64,000 bases of DNA from Bacteroides sp. MSB163 (GCF_036416795.1 NZ_CP143867.1:4952001-5016000); one strand, 5' to 3'. Shown: positions 43,331-50,966, counted from the stretch's first letter. Notes: generated by a model from the letters alone, not told the origin. Made by a program: numbers and translations.

Positions 43331-44467
43331 TTATTTTTTCAACGGAACTGAAAAACTGAATATAGATCCTTCACCCTTCTTCGAAGTAAACCACAACTTA
43401 CCACCATTCTTCACCACAAAGTCCTGGCACAACAACAATCCCAAGCCGGAACCTTCTTCGTTGTTGGTGCCGAATGTACTGAAGTGTGTATCGGTATGCA
43501 GCAATTTCTTTTGTCCTTCCTCGTCAATACCGCAACCGTGATCTTGCACGCTGACTATTGCCATACCATCTTTCGCTTCCAGTTTCACCAGCACCTCAGA
43601 GTTCTCGTTACTAAACTTAATAGCATTGCTTATCAGATTGCGTACTACGGTCTTCAGCATATCAATGTCGGCAGATACGGCTAACTTCTCCGGTTTCTCT
43701 TCACGGATTGTAATCTTCTTCATACCGGCTACCATATTGAATATGTCGATCACGCCATCCACAACTTCTACTACATCAATATCCTGATATACTACATTCA
43801 GCTTACCAATCTGGCTCTTGGTCCACTTCAGCAAGTTATCCAGCAGAGAGAATACATCTTCTGTCGTCTGGTTTGCCATTGTCAGCAGTTCATACATCTC
43901 GGCACCGATTTTCTCGGACGGCAGATTCAGTATCAACATATTCAGCACCATCTTGATGGAGCCCATAGGAGACCGTAAATCATGAGCAATCACCGAATAA
44001 AGTTTGTCACGTCCCGCAATGGTACGTTGCAGTTCTTCGGTCTTATTCAAAATAATACGTTTGGCAGCTACCAACGAAATCTGGTGGGTTACACGGATAA
44101 TCAGCTCTTCCTTGTTAAAAGGTTTGGAGATAAAGTCATTTGCTCCCACCTGGAAACCTTTTACAATATCCGTCGTGCTGTTCAGTGCAGTCAGGAAGAT
44201 GATAGGAATATCTGCGGTTTTGGGATTTGCTTTCAAATGTTGCGCTACCTCAAAACCACTCATATCCGGCATCATCACGTCCAGCAACACCAAATCCGGG
44301 TTTTCCTTATCTACCTGCTCTAATGCTTGCCGACCGTTACTTGCCGTAGCGATTGCAAATTTTTCATTTGTCAAGAGTACCTTCAACAATAATACGTTGG
44401 ACATCACATCGTCAACGATGAGAATTTTGTACTCAGAAGGATTAATTTCCATATTCATCTTATACAA
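43331..44467 (-). CDS. Response regulator-histidine kinase hybrid protein
   Basis: A 378-residue cytoplasmic protein with the receiver domain first. Residues about 12-130 are the receiver, with acidic pair IVDDVMSN and phospho-acceptor Asp in LLDVMMPDMSG. A HisKA domain follows (SVIAHDLRSPMGSIKM, His present) and an ATPase domain with NLISNAIKFS, DHGCGIDEEGQ and GSGLGLLLCQ. There is no membrane segment or DNA-binding output. It is therefore an internal relay or scaffold kinase that receives a signal through its receiver. It lies 27 bases after the UDP-xylose synthase gene on the same strand and probably shares its transcript. The partner regulator is not in the window. Confidence 0.88.
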   Translation of the reverse strand: MYKMNMEINPSEYKILIVDDVMSNVLLLKVLLTNEKFAIATASNGRQALEQVDKENPDLVLLDVMMPDMSGFEVAQHLKANPKTADIPIIFLTALNSTTDIVKGFQVGANDFISKPFNKEELIIRVTHQISLVAAKRIILNKTEELQRTIAGRDKLYSVIAHDLRSPMGSIKMVLNMLILNLPSEKIGAEMYELLTMANQTTEDVFSLLDNLLKWTKSQIGKLNVVYQDIDVVEVVDGVIDIFNMVAGMKKITIREEKPEKLAVSADIDMLKTVVRNLISNAIKFSNENSEVLVKLEAKDGMAIVSVQDHGCGIDEEGQKKLLHTDTHFSTFGTNNEEGSGLGLLLCQDFVVKNGGKLWFTSKKGEGSIFSFSVPLKK

Positions 44468-44494
44468 TATTGTTTTCCCGTTTATCTATATAAT

Positions 44495-45433
44495 CTATTT
44501 ACGATATTCCTTAAAATATTCCACAATCCGCTTCAAACCGTCTTCCAGTTCAATGGTAGGCTTCCAGTTCAGCTTCTCTTTTGCCAGCGTGATATCCGGC
44601 TGACGTTGTTTAGGATCATCATGCGGAAGTGGTTTGAACACCAACTTCGACTTCGATCCTGTCAACTGAATCACTTTTTCCGCTAACTCGAGGATAGAAA
44701 ATTCATTCGGATTTCCAAGGTTCACCGGACCAATAAATTCATCCTCCGTGTTCATCATTCTCACCATTCCCTCTATGAGGTCATCGATATATTGAAAACT
44801 TCGCGTCTGATCTCCTGTTCCATAGATAGTTATATCATGATCCTGCAATGCCTGAACCACAAAATTGGAAACCACTCTTCCATCATTCGGCAGCATCCGT
44901 GGACCATACGTGTTAAAGATACGAATAATTTTAATACGAATGTTGTTTTGCCGGTGATAATCCATAAACAAAGTTTCAGAACAGCGCTTCCCTTCATCAT
45001 AACAAGAACGGATGCCTATTGGATTTACGTTTCCCCAATAATCTTCTACCTGAGGATGCACTACCGGATCACCATATATTTCACTGGTAGAAGCTTGTAG
45101 AATCTTGGCATTCGTCTTCTTTGCCAATCCCAGCATATTAATGGCTCCCAATACAGAAGTCTTAATCGTTTTGATTGCATCATATTGGTAATGTATCGGT
45201 GATGCCGGGCAAGCTAAATTGTATATTTCATCAAGAGTTTCGGTATGATAGGGAAATTCCACATCGTGATGCACAAACTCAAAAAAAGAATTGCTTTTCA
45301 GATGCTCGATATTTGCTTCCGCGCCGGTAAATAGATTGTCAAGACATATCACATGATGTCCTTCATTTATCAACCGTGTGCATAAGTGCGACCCTATAAA
45401 ACCAGCACCACCGCTAACCAATATATTTTTCAT
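44495..45433 (-). CDS. UDP-glucuronate decarboxylase (UDP-xylose synthase)
   Basis: A 312-residue SDR that converts UDP-glucuronate to UDP-xylose. The NAD motif is GGAGFIGSHLC, followed by LDNLFTGAEANIEHL. The family segments YNLACPASPIHYQYD, STSEIYGDPVVHPQ and GIRSCYDEGKRCSETL (YxxxK with the family Cys-Tyr-Asp-Glu-Gly-Lys) are all seen, and these differ clearly from the UDP-GlcA epimerase of the capsule locus. It lies outside the capsule locus, so UDP-xylose may be used by another glycan. Its substrate can come from the ugd gene at 5.7-7.0 kb or another dehydrogenase. A -7 box TACTTTTG is at 45490-45497 on the minus strand. Confidence 0.93.
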   Translation of the reverse strand: MKNILVSGGAGFIGSHLCTRLINEGHHVICLDNLFTGAEANIEHLKSNSFFEFVHHDVEFPYHTETLDEIYNLACPASPIHYQYDAIKTIKTSVLGAINMLGLAKKTNAKILQASTSEIYGDPVVHPQVEDYWGNVNPIGIRSCYDEGKRCSETLFMDYHRQNNIRIKIIRIFNTYGPRMLPNDGRVVSNFVVQALQDHDITIYGTGDQTRSFQYIDDLIEGMVRMMNTEDEFIGPVNLGNPNEFSILELAEKVIQLTGSKSKLVFKPLPHDDPKQRQPDITLAKEKLNWKPTIELEDGLKRIVEYFKEYRK

Positions 45434-45489
45434 GTAAGTTTTTTATAATGTCCGAAGACTTATGAAACCTATTCGTTTGTTTATGATGG

Positions 45490-45497
45490 CAAAAGTA
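45490..45497 (-). promoter_or_regulatory. -7 box of the UDP-xylose synthase/kinase unit
   Basis: The minus strand reads TACTTTTG, fitting TAnnTTTG, with TTGC near the -33 position. The ATG at 45433 lies 57 bases downstream. Confidence 0.55.
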
Positions 45498-45574
45498 GGA
45501 GATTTGGTTAACTTATGCAAGTTTGTAACAAGATATTTCACTTGTTAATGATAACAAAAGAACATAATAGAAAC

Positions 45575-45598
45575 AAAAATGCCCCAAACGGGCATTTT
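45575..45598 (-). terminator. Terminator at the end of the IbrAB-like operon
   Basis: A 9-bp stem (45576-45584 with 45590-45598) with a 5-base loop overlaps the ParB-like stop codon. The minus strand continues with TTTTTGTTTC, a fair U-tail. Confidence 0.7.
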
Positions 45599-46130
45599 AT
45601 TCTTCGGGAACCGGCGTTTCAATCGGATTTGGAATACTAAAACTTTTATCCGAGAACAAATCCGCCAAGCCGGAAATCTGCTTCAGACGAAGAAGTTCAT
45701 CACGATCCATGCCTATATTTTTCATAATCCATTGATCGGACATACCCGCTTTATCCAGTTCGGCCACGATGTGACACATCAGTTCGATATTGTGCGAGCC
45801 TCGTGCCCGGTTATGCCGGATGGTAGATGCCATTCGATTGGATAATTCTTTATCAATCACCACTACAGGCAACAAACCGTTTTCCCGCTGATAAATTCGC
45901 TTGGAGCTTCTCAATACACTATAACGATGATACCCGTCTACCAGTATATAACGGTCGGTTTCGTTATCATAGTAACATACGCAAGGCATCGTAAAACCAT
46001 CCTCCCAAATAGAAAGTTCCAGTAATTTCATCTCAGGTGGCGCCACTATGTTGGGATTATAATCATTCGCCACTATTTTCTCCACCGGCACAGCTTTTAC
46101 GGCATATACCGGACTTTGATCTACACTCAT
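45597..46130 (-). CDS. ParB/Srx-like protein (IbrB-like)
   Basis: A 177-residue protein with a ParB-type nuclease-like fold at its N-terminus. Residues 9-105 hold AVKAVPVEKIVANDYNPN, the box with LVDGYHRYSVLRSS (G-x-H-R motif) and LSNRMASTIRHNRARGSHNIEL. A small helical domain ends the protein (MSDQWIMKNIGMDRDELLRL). Such stand-alone ParB/sulfiredoxin-fold proteins are encoded next to DUF3440 PAPS-reductase-like proteins, as in the E. coli IbrA/IbrB pair. Here the ATG overlaps the DUF3440 stop by four bases, so the pair is coupled. The Srx-like fold may bind ATP and act on a phosphate, but the target is unknown. Confidence 0.82.
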   Translation of the reverse strand: MSVDQSPVYAVKAVPVEKIVANDYNPNIVAPPEMKLLELSIWEDGFTMPCVCYYDNETDRYILVDGYHRYSVLRSSKRIYQRENGLLPVVVIDKELSNRMASTIRHNRARGSHNIELMCHIVAELDKAGMSDQWIMKNIGMDRDELLRLKQISGLADLFSDKSFSIPNPIETPVPEE

Positions 46131-47419
46131 AACATCATATTTTTGAATTGTTCCATTATTTTATCTCGTTTGTATGCTTCCTCCTTATTTAAGGCAAAAC
46201 CCATATATTTGCAAGCATGATCATTCTTCAGAATACATACACACATTCTCTTATACGTGGGGATTTCACGAAATTCAGAAATGTCTATATCATCCAGATA
46301 GTCCATTTTAACAGGCTTCTTATGCGTCTTATAATTGGTAGTATTCACCACTTCCAATGACACCCCGGCTTTTCTTAGTTTCTCAATGGTCTCCTCAGCA
46401 AGACACCCGCCTTTTGTACGCCAAAACTCAATACTGACAGTCAGTTTCTTCAAATAATTGCGCCGGGTAGTTTCGGGTAAGGTAGAGAGCAGAAATTGCA
46501 TGAATTCTTTCCAGGTATACCCCTTCGGCAGGCGGACGCTTTGCCAGCCCATAGCATGTGTTCCACCATAAATTCCGGTAAAGTTCACCCCATTAACACG
46601 GCCTACCATCTTGCCCCATGTACTGGGATCAATCACTTTATAAAGGCGAAGACTTTCCTGAGCCTCACAAAGGAAGGGGCTTGCTACACGCTGGCGCTCA
46701 ATGTTTACACCTGCTTTATAATATAAATCATATAAATGATTATAGTCCCAGCCAAACCTTCCATTGGCTACCCAGATATCTGTCGTTTTCCAGTCGAAAA
46801 CAGGATAAGCATTGAAGATATCATTTCCGATTTTAGAAGTCCACCGGTAATTATGATACATCTGATATTTCCGGGCAAGGTGAATGCTGCGCCAGCGATT
46901 GAAACTTTCCTGCGTACGAATACCTATGAGGAAACAGGATCGTATCGCATCTTTTCTTGTATGCAACCATTTGGCAAAATGCATCTGAAACTCGTAGTCC
47001 CACATTGCATCCGTATAAAAAGGGAAGTCCTCTACAGTCATACTGCCTTCCGGCATTTTCCGTACCCATATATCCCGCTGTTCCGGATCCCAAGGACGCC
47101 AATAATTCTGATACATAGATGTACAGGTGGTTACCTTGAAAGGTACGCACACACGATATACATCCAAAATATCCTTATTGGCTTCCAGAATACGGTCCAC
47201 GTAATCGATAGTCATGCTATACTGGATTTCATAATCCATATGGTAAACACAAAGTTTACGCTTCAGATTATTGCGCCGGATGTAATCAATACATAAATTC
47301 AATAACACACCACTGTCTTTTCCTCCTGAAAAGGATACACAGATATTATCAAATTCTTTAAATATAATATGCAGCCGTTCCTGTGCTAATTCATATACAT
47401 TCTTCTGAGCCTCCCCCAT
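46127..47419 (-). CDS. DUF3440 PP-loop protein, PAPS-reductase-like (IbrA-like)
   Basis: A 430-residue protein of the PAPS reductase/PP-loop ATPase family. The PP-loop is SFSGGKDSGVLLNLC at residues 29-43 (SGGKDS at 31-36). The DUF3440 part carries GIRTQESFNRWRS, YPVFDWKTTDIWVANGRFGW and, near the C-terminus, KRMCVCILKNDHACKYMGF. Several cysteines (CVCILKNDHAC) near the end could be a metal site. The enzyme would activate a substrate by adenylation, but no sulphur-reduction role is supported. It is the middle gene of a three-gene operon with an acetyltransferase-like gene and the ParB-like gene. In E. coli a similar pair (IbrAB) activates prophage-linked genes; the mechanism is not known. Confidence 0.85.
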   Translation of the reverse strand: MGEAQKNVYELAQERLHIIFKEFDNICVSFSGGKDSGVLLNLCIDYIRRNNLKRKLCVYHMDYEIQYSMTIDYVDRILEANKDILDVYRVCVPFKVTTCTSMYQNYWRPWDPEQRDIWVRKMPEGSMTVEDFPFYTDAMWDYEFQMHFAKWLHTRKDAIRSCFLIGIRTQESFNRWRSIHLARKYQMYHNYRWTSKIGNDIFNAYPVFDWKTTDIWVANGRFGWDYNHLYDLYYKAGVNIERQRVASPFLCEAQESLRLYKVIDPSTWGKMVGRVNGVNFTGIYGGTHAMGWQSVRLPKGYTWKEFMQFLLSTLPETTRRNYLKKLTVSIEFWRTKGGCLAEETIEKLRKAGVSLEVVNTTNYKTHKKPVKMDYLDDIDISEFREIPTYKRMCVCILKNDHACKYMGFALNKEEAYKRDKIMEQFKNMML

Positions 47420-47420
47420 T

Positions 47421-47816
47421 CTATTTCTCCTTATTCATTTTTACATAGCGTTTCCATTCTTTCTCCACAGAAAAGCCTAATTCCTGGAATACTCTTTGAT
47501 GCTCAATAAATGTAACTGAGCTCAAACGCTTATCTTCATCTGTGCTGTCTATAACTTTCTCCAAAAGAGCTTTTAATACTTCCGCATTATTCTCCTTTAT
47601 ATAATAGTTATTAATAATTGCTTCCGATTTCTTATGTTCCAGCGGTATAAAGCCAACTATTTCTTTTCCTTCCACCGCAACAAACCATATAAAGTTTTCC
47701 GAAGTGCGAAAAGGATAATTATAGTTCTGTTTCAATACTACAGGATTCATAACCAATGGAGCGACCAGTTGATACAACCGTTTCTCCGTACCTTTTAATT
47801 CAACTATTTGTGTCAT
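47421..47816 (-). CDS. Small acetyltransferase-like (GNAT-fold) protein
   Basis: A 131-residue protein. The middle resembles the core of a GNAT fold: NFIWFVAVEGKEIVGFIPLE is the strand pair before motif A, and AEVLKALLEKVID plus FIEHQRVFQELGFSVEKEW is the C-terminal helix and strand. The acetyl-CoA loop (Q/R-x-x-G-x-G/A) is not clearly present, so it may be a non-catalytic or divergent member. It is the first gene of the IbrAB-like operon, with its stop one base before the DUF3440 ATG region, so it probably works with that pair. I cannot name a substrate. Confidence 0.6.
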   Translation of the reverse strand: MTQIVELKGTEKRLYQLVAPLVMNPVVLKQNYNYPFRTSENFIWFVAVEGKEIVGFIPLEHKKSEAIINNYYIKENNAEVLKALLEKVIDSTDEDKRLSSVTFIEHQRVFQELGFSVEKEWKRYVKMNKEK

Positions 47817-47987
47817 TATTGATTTGTTATTTATTATGGTTTGAGCTTACATTCCCACATAAAATAGTGCAGACAAAATTAAATAAAAAAAGAATAGGGA
47901 CAATAAAGAATGGAGAAAATTAATAAAATTATATTTATTAAACATATGAATCTTAAACTACAGTATATTTCTCTAAAATTGCTTATT

Positions 47988-48085
47988 GAGTTAGTCGGCA
48001 AGGTCGTTGCCACAATCTAATGCATTGCCCGGCGATACCGTGGTTCACATCTGTGCCGCTTCGCTCCGTATCAATTATATGAAAA
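47988..48085. other. GC-rich patch in a gene-poor 1.4-kb region
   Basis: Between the operon start at 47816 and the esterase at 49220 I see no convincing gene apart from a weak ORF inside the inverted-repeat element. This stretch (around GGCAAGGTCGTTGCC at 47998 and GCCCGGCGATACCGTGG) is much richer in G and C than the AT-rich flanks. It may be a decayed fragment of a gene or mobile element. It has stops in all frames within about 35 codons. I cannot say what it was. Confidence 0.35.
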
Positions 48086-48276
48086 TAGAAAGTTTCATTT
48101 TCAACCGATTACCGAAAAGAGCAGATAGAAGTAATGTATTTTCATAGCATTAACATAGAAATATTCAGCTCTGTTTCTGACATAAAACCATTTACTGACA
48201 AATCTTGAATGAAAGGATTAATGGAACATTATCTACTGACATTCAACATATTAAGCGAGAGAAAAATATCATTTTA

Positions 48277-48611
48277 GGGTCATTTTGGGGTCAGGGTCAC
48301 CTATACACGCATTTGGAGGCAAAAAAACAGAAAAAGGAAGTATCGATATGTTTATATTTAAGAAAAAAAAGAGAACAAGCTCAAATTACGACAAAAAATT
48401 CCGCATAGACGGTATATGTATACATATTTCACAATCTAAGCATCTACTCTTACAGTGCAGAAAAGAGAGAATTGAAGAACATGCGAAAAGACATAAAAAG
48501 TATAAACACAAAATACAAATAATACTCTATTAATCAATAAGTTGCTAATAGATTCAAGCCATACACTCTCCAAAAATGCGTGTATAGGTGACCCTGACAC
48601 CAAAATGACCC
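48277..48611. mobile_element. 335-bp element with 38-bp terminal inverted repeats
   Basis: Bases 48277-48314 and 48574-48611 are inverted copies with 37 of 38 positions matching. The outer end reads GGGTCATTTTGG, the inner part GTCACCTATACACGCATTT. Between them lie about 260 AT-rich bases. A 4-base ATTT repeat is seen just outside both ends if one outer base is counted, a possible target-site duplication. The element is too short for a transposase and so resembles a MITE or other non-autonomous element. An invertible segment is the other possibility. I do not recognise the repeat as a named insertion sequence. Confidence 0.7.
48348..48533 (+). CDS. Lysine-rich 61-aa ORF inside the inverted-repeat element
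   Basis: An ATG at 48348 after an AAGGAAG ribosome binding site opens a 61-codon frame in the middle of the element. The peptide is strongly basic (KKKKRTSSNYDKKFRIDGIC, RKERIEEHAKRHKKYKHK). I do not recognise it, and AT-rich sequence often yields such lysine-rich frames by chance. The combination of a ribosome binding site and enclosure by the inverted repeats makes it worth listing. It could be a small nucleic-acid-binding protein, or non-coding. Confidence 0.3.
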   Translation: MFIFKKKKRTSSNYDKKFRIDGICIHISQSKHLLLQCRKERIEEHAKRHKKYKHKIQIILY

Positions 48612-48690
48612 CTATTTGCTCACCAGAACCTTGCCGATCAGGATTGATTTAGTAAATATATTTCCAATATTATATCAATAGTATTTTAAG

Positions 48691-48764
48691 AAGCAATGTT
48701 TTGTCCTAAAAGAAGCAATGTTCTATTCAAAAGCATTGCTTTATATGCGACATAACATTGCTTT
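48691..48764. repeat. Cluster of AAGCAATG-type direct and inverted repeats
   Basis: AAGCAATGTT occurs at 48691-48700 and 48713-48722. Inverted forms follow at 48731-48741 (AAGCATTGCTT) and 48754-48764. Spacing is 22 to 23 bases. The array is not CRISPR-like, because units are short and in both orientations. The purpose is unknown. Confidence 0.6.
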
Positions 48765-48932
48765 ATATTCTAAAGAATTTGAATCACCAGAAGCCTTCAT
48801 GAAGGCTCTCTCTGGATGAATATATAGAATATTACAACTATAAAAGAATTAAATCACGATATAAAAGTAAATCACACACTGTTTACTTCAAAGAGAAGCT
48901 ATGCCTTTGTCTCATTAGCCAAATATCAGGAT

Positions 48933-49007
48933 AGCTACACCCTTTAGTCCGGATGGTGTAGCCCTAAGTACAAAAGGGTGTAGCCATTCCAGACAAAGGG
49001 TGTAGCC
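48933..49007. repeat. Cluster of GGTGTAGCC repeats upstream of the esterase gene
   Basis: AAAGGGTGTAGCC is present at 48973-48985 and 48995-49007, and GGTGTAGCCC at 48955-48964. An inverted copy (TAGCTACACCCT) lies at 48933-48944. The units are spaced about 20 to 22 bases, near two helical turns, so they could be binding sites for one protein. They lie about 200 bases before the esterase start. Confidence 0.6.
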
Positions 49008-49193
49008 TTATTATACGGTTGATATAGAACCGATTACAAACGACTTATTCGTCAAAAAAGAAAAGTCTGAATTAGGGTAATGGTAGAAGTGTGTAACAAA
49101 AAAAGAAAAAGATAGAGATTTATGACCAACTTTGGCGAATAATCCTACCCAAAATACCCATAAGTAGGGATTGATAAAACCAATATTTTCTTC

Positions 49194-49201
49194 CAACTTT
49201 G
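49194..49201 (+). promoter_or_regulatory. Probable -7 box of the esterase gene
   Basis: CAACTTTG differs by one base from TAnnTTTG. It lies 19 bases before the ATG at 49220, which gives a short leader. Confidence 0.4.
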
Positions 49202-49219
49202 TAACAAGAATCAGATAAA

Positions 49220-50065
49220 ATGAAAAGTCTTTATATAGTATTGCTTATTACGATAGCTTGGACGTCTTCTCTACCGGTACAAGGGAAGGACTCTATTAAT
49301 ATAGGAACCCGCCATTCTTTATTCTCCAACATACTGAATGAAGAAAGGATGTACTGGATTTATGAACCGGAAAAACAACCGGGTGAAGAAGAAAAAGACT
49401 ACCCGGTTCTCTACTTATTGGATGGAGATGTATTTTTCCATTCCGTAGTAGGTTTTACCCGTTTCTTTGCTTCTTCAAGGGTTTCTTCATTACCCCCTTG
49501 TGTTGTAGTCGCTGTTTTGAATACAGACCGTACCAGAGATTTCACCCCTACCAGTTCGGCTGCACGACGGGATGGCAGTATTCAGCCCGGAGACACTCCA
49601 AAAGGTGGAGGAATGAAGGCTTTCTATCGTTTCTTAACTGAAGAGCTGCGCCCGGAAATAGAAAAAAAAGTTTCTGCTAACGGCCGTAATTTCTTAGTAG
49701 GACATTCATACGCAGGTTTATTTACCCTACAGGTTCTACTCGACTATCCTGAGTCGTTTGATACCTTTATGGCAATAGATCCCAGTTTATGGTGGGACCG
49801 GGGAGTTTTCCTGAAGCAAGCCGAGAAAGAAGTTGGTCAGAAAGATTTTTCGGGAAAACAACTCTATGTCGCCTTTGCTACCCGCCAACGTCCTAATGTG
49901 AAATTAGACCAGTTTGCATTGGCTGACAGTTTAGGAGAAAGAATCATTCCAGAGATGAAGAGCCAGCATCTGCGTGCTATATACAAAAAGTTCCCGGATG
50001 AAGTGCATGGTACAATAGCCCTTCCAGGTATGTTCGATGGTCTGAAGTCTTTGTTCATGCGTTAG
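49220..50065 (+). CDS. Exported alpha/beta-hydrolase esterase
   Basis: A 281-residue esterase-D-like hydrolase with a signal peptide (MKSLYIVLLITIAWTSSLPV, cut near QGK). The nucleophile elbow GHSYAGLFTL (Ser near residue 161) and the last catalytic histidine in DEVHGTIALPG are visible; the acid is probably in the strand around residue 225. RMYWIYEPE and YPVLYLLDGDVFF are the early strands of the family. Related proteins hydrolyse esters on siderophores or plant glycans, and the substrate here is unknown. The gene lies downstream of the repeat cluster and is monocistronic, with a hypothetical gene 169 bases later. Confidence 0.85.
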   Translation: MKSLYIVLLITIAWTSSLPVQGKDSINIGTRHSLFSNILNEERMYWIYEPEKQPGEEEKDYPVLYLLDGDVFFHSVVGFTRFFASSRVSSLPPCVVVAVLNTDRTRDFTPTSSAARRDGSIQPGDTPKGGGMKAFYRFLTEELRPEIEKKVSANGRNFLVGHSYAGLFTLQVLLDYPESFDTFMAIDPSLWWDRGVFLKQAEKEVGQKDFSGKQLYVAFATRQRPNVKLDQFALADSLGERIIPEMKSQHLRAIYKKFPDEVHGTIALPGMFDGLKSLFMR

Positions 50066-50234
50066 TACAGAGACACATAGCATTTTGTTATGTTCTCTTT
50101 TATACTGTTAATAATCTGAATAGTTTCAGCTCTTGGGAAAACAGTAGGTCCGGAAGTTTGTTTTAAATATAGGAAAAGTAAGTTCCGATTGATCGTACCA
50201 TATAATATAGACCTAAATAAATAAATAGATTATC

Positions 50235-50555
50235 ATGAAAAAAGAAGTTTCTGAAGTATTTGAAAAAGAACAATCTAATGAAAGCTGCATCCATCTGTAT
50301 CTGGAAGAATGCGGCTGGTGTGCTTACGAAGTTTCAGCTTATCTACTAATGAACCTTTTAGGAGGAAAATGTATAGTCGAAAAAATAGAGAAATGCGGCT
50401 TGAAGCTTGTCCGCGCATTTCTGAACATAGATTTGCTGGGTGGCATCAATTATGGCGAATACCGCTATGCGGGCTTAAACTCCTACAACCTGCAATTAAT
50501 AGGAAAAGATAAAGTCGATAAGAATTCATTTCTTCATTGGAAAAAGAATATATAA
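50235..50555 (+). CDS. Hypothetical protein, 106 aa, cysteine-containing
   Basis: I do not recognise this protein. The first 20 residues are charged (KKEVSEVFEKEQSNES). A region with four cysteines (SCIHLYLEECGWCAYEVSAY and the later KCIVEKIEKCGLKL) looks helical, with partly hydrophobic faces. The C-terminal 40 residues (LLGGINYGEYRYAGL) look like short strands. No signal peptide is seen. A ribosome binding site is not obvious. It is followed by a hairpin terminator (50588-50637). The gene looks real because the frame is open throughout and is followed by its own terminator. Confidence 0.55.
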   Translation: MKKEVSEVFEKEQSNESCIHLYLEECGWCAYEVSAYLLMNLLGGKCIVEKIEKCGLKLVRAFLNIDLLGGINYGEYRYAGLNSYNLQLIGKDKVDKNSFLHWKKNI

Positions 50556-50587
50556 AACATCATACAACAGACTTTATCAATAGGATT

Positions 50588-50637
50588 TTTATATATCTCC
50601 CATATTATTGTAATGATAATATGGGATATATATATTT
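50588..50637 (+). terminator. Hairpin terminator after the hypothetical gene
   Basis: An 18-bp stem with one mismatch (50591-50608 with 50616-50633) is followed by ATTTTAATAT. It lies 33 bases after the stop of the hypothetical gene. Confidence 0.65.
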
Positions 50638-50732
50638 TAATATACCATCAATTGTATTATGCAATTCTCTTGCAAAGGATTCTGAAATTGTTTAATATCC
50701 CAATTATGTTTCCTTCTTTTTAAAGAATAAAA

Positions 50733-50762
50733 AAGTCCTAATTCTTAACAGAATTAGGACTT
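50733..50762 (-). terminator. Terminator of the tRNA-Asp transcript
   Basis: A perfect 13-bp stem (50733-50745 with 50750-50762) with a 4-base loop is followed on the minus strand by TTTTTTATTC. It ends 17 bases after the tRNA-Asp gene. Confidence 0.8.
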
Positions 50763-50778
50763 CTAATTTAGGACTGAG

Positions 50779-50852
50779 CGGTGCGTACGGGACTCGAACC
50801 CGTGACCCCATGCGTGACAGGCATGTATTCTAACCAACTGAACTAACGCACC
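50779..50852 (-). tRNA. tRNA-Asp (GTC)
   Basis: A 74-base cloverleaf on the minus strand has a 7-bp acceptor stem (GGTGCGT with ACGCACC), a D loop with AGTTGGTTAGA, an anticodon loop CTGTCAC with anticodon GTC, a T arm with GGTTCGAGTCC and discriminator G, as expected for Asp. CCA is not encoded. A terminator and a strong promoter flank it, so it is a single-tRNA operon. Confidence 0.95.
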
Positions 50853-50897
50853 ATAATTTCATTTCTTTTATTGCTTTCTCTCTCTCGATTGCGGTTG

Positions 50898-50928
50898 CAA
50901 AGGTAGGTGTTTTTTTGAAACCTGCAAT
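50898..50928 (-). promoter_or_regulatory. Promoter of the tRNA-Asp gene
   Basis: On the minus strand, ATTG (-33 region, 50925-50928), 19 bases and TACCTTTG (50898-50905). The sequence around the -7 box and the words at -33 are shared exactly with the tRNA-Gly/Leu promoter at 62.75 kb. Confidence 0.75.
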
Positions 50929-50966
50929 AGCTTGAAAGAAATATTTTTCATCTTTTTTAAAGTAGG

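Noticed and set aside
48718..48819. Small 33-residue frame within the AAGCAATG repeats
   Set aside because: Composition is set by the repeats; no ribosome binding site and no recognisable product.
48691..49007. CRISPR array
   Set aside because: Units are 10-13 bases, in both orientations, with no regular unique spacers and no cas genes.
50779..50852. tRNA-Asp as an integration site for the 45.6-50.6 kb segment
   Set aside because: I found no second copy of the tRNA 3' end (GGTGCGTACGGG) on the left side and no integrase in the window.
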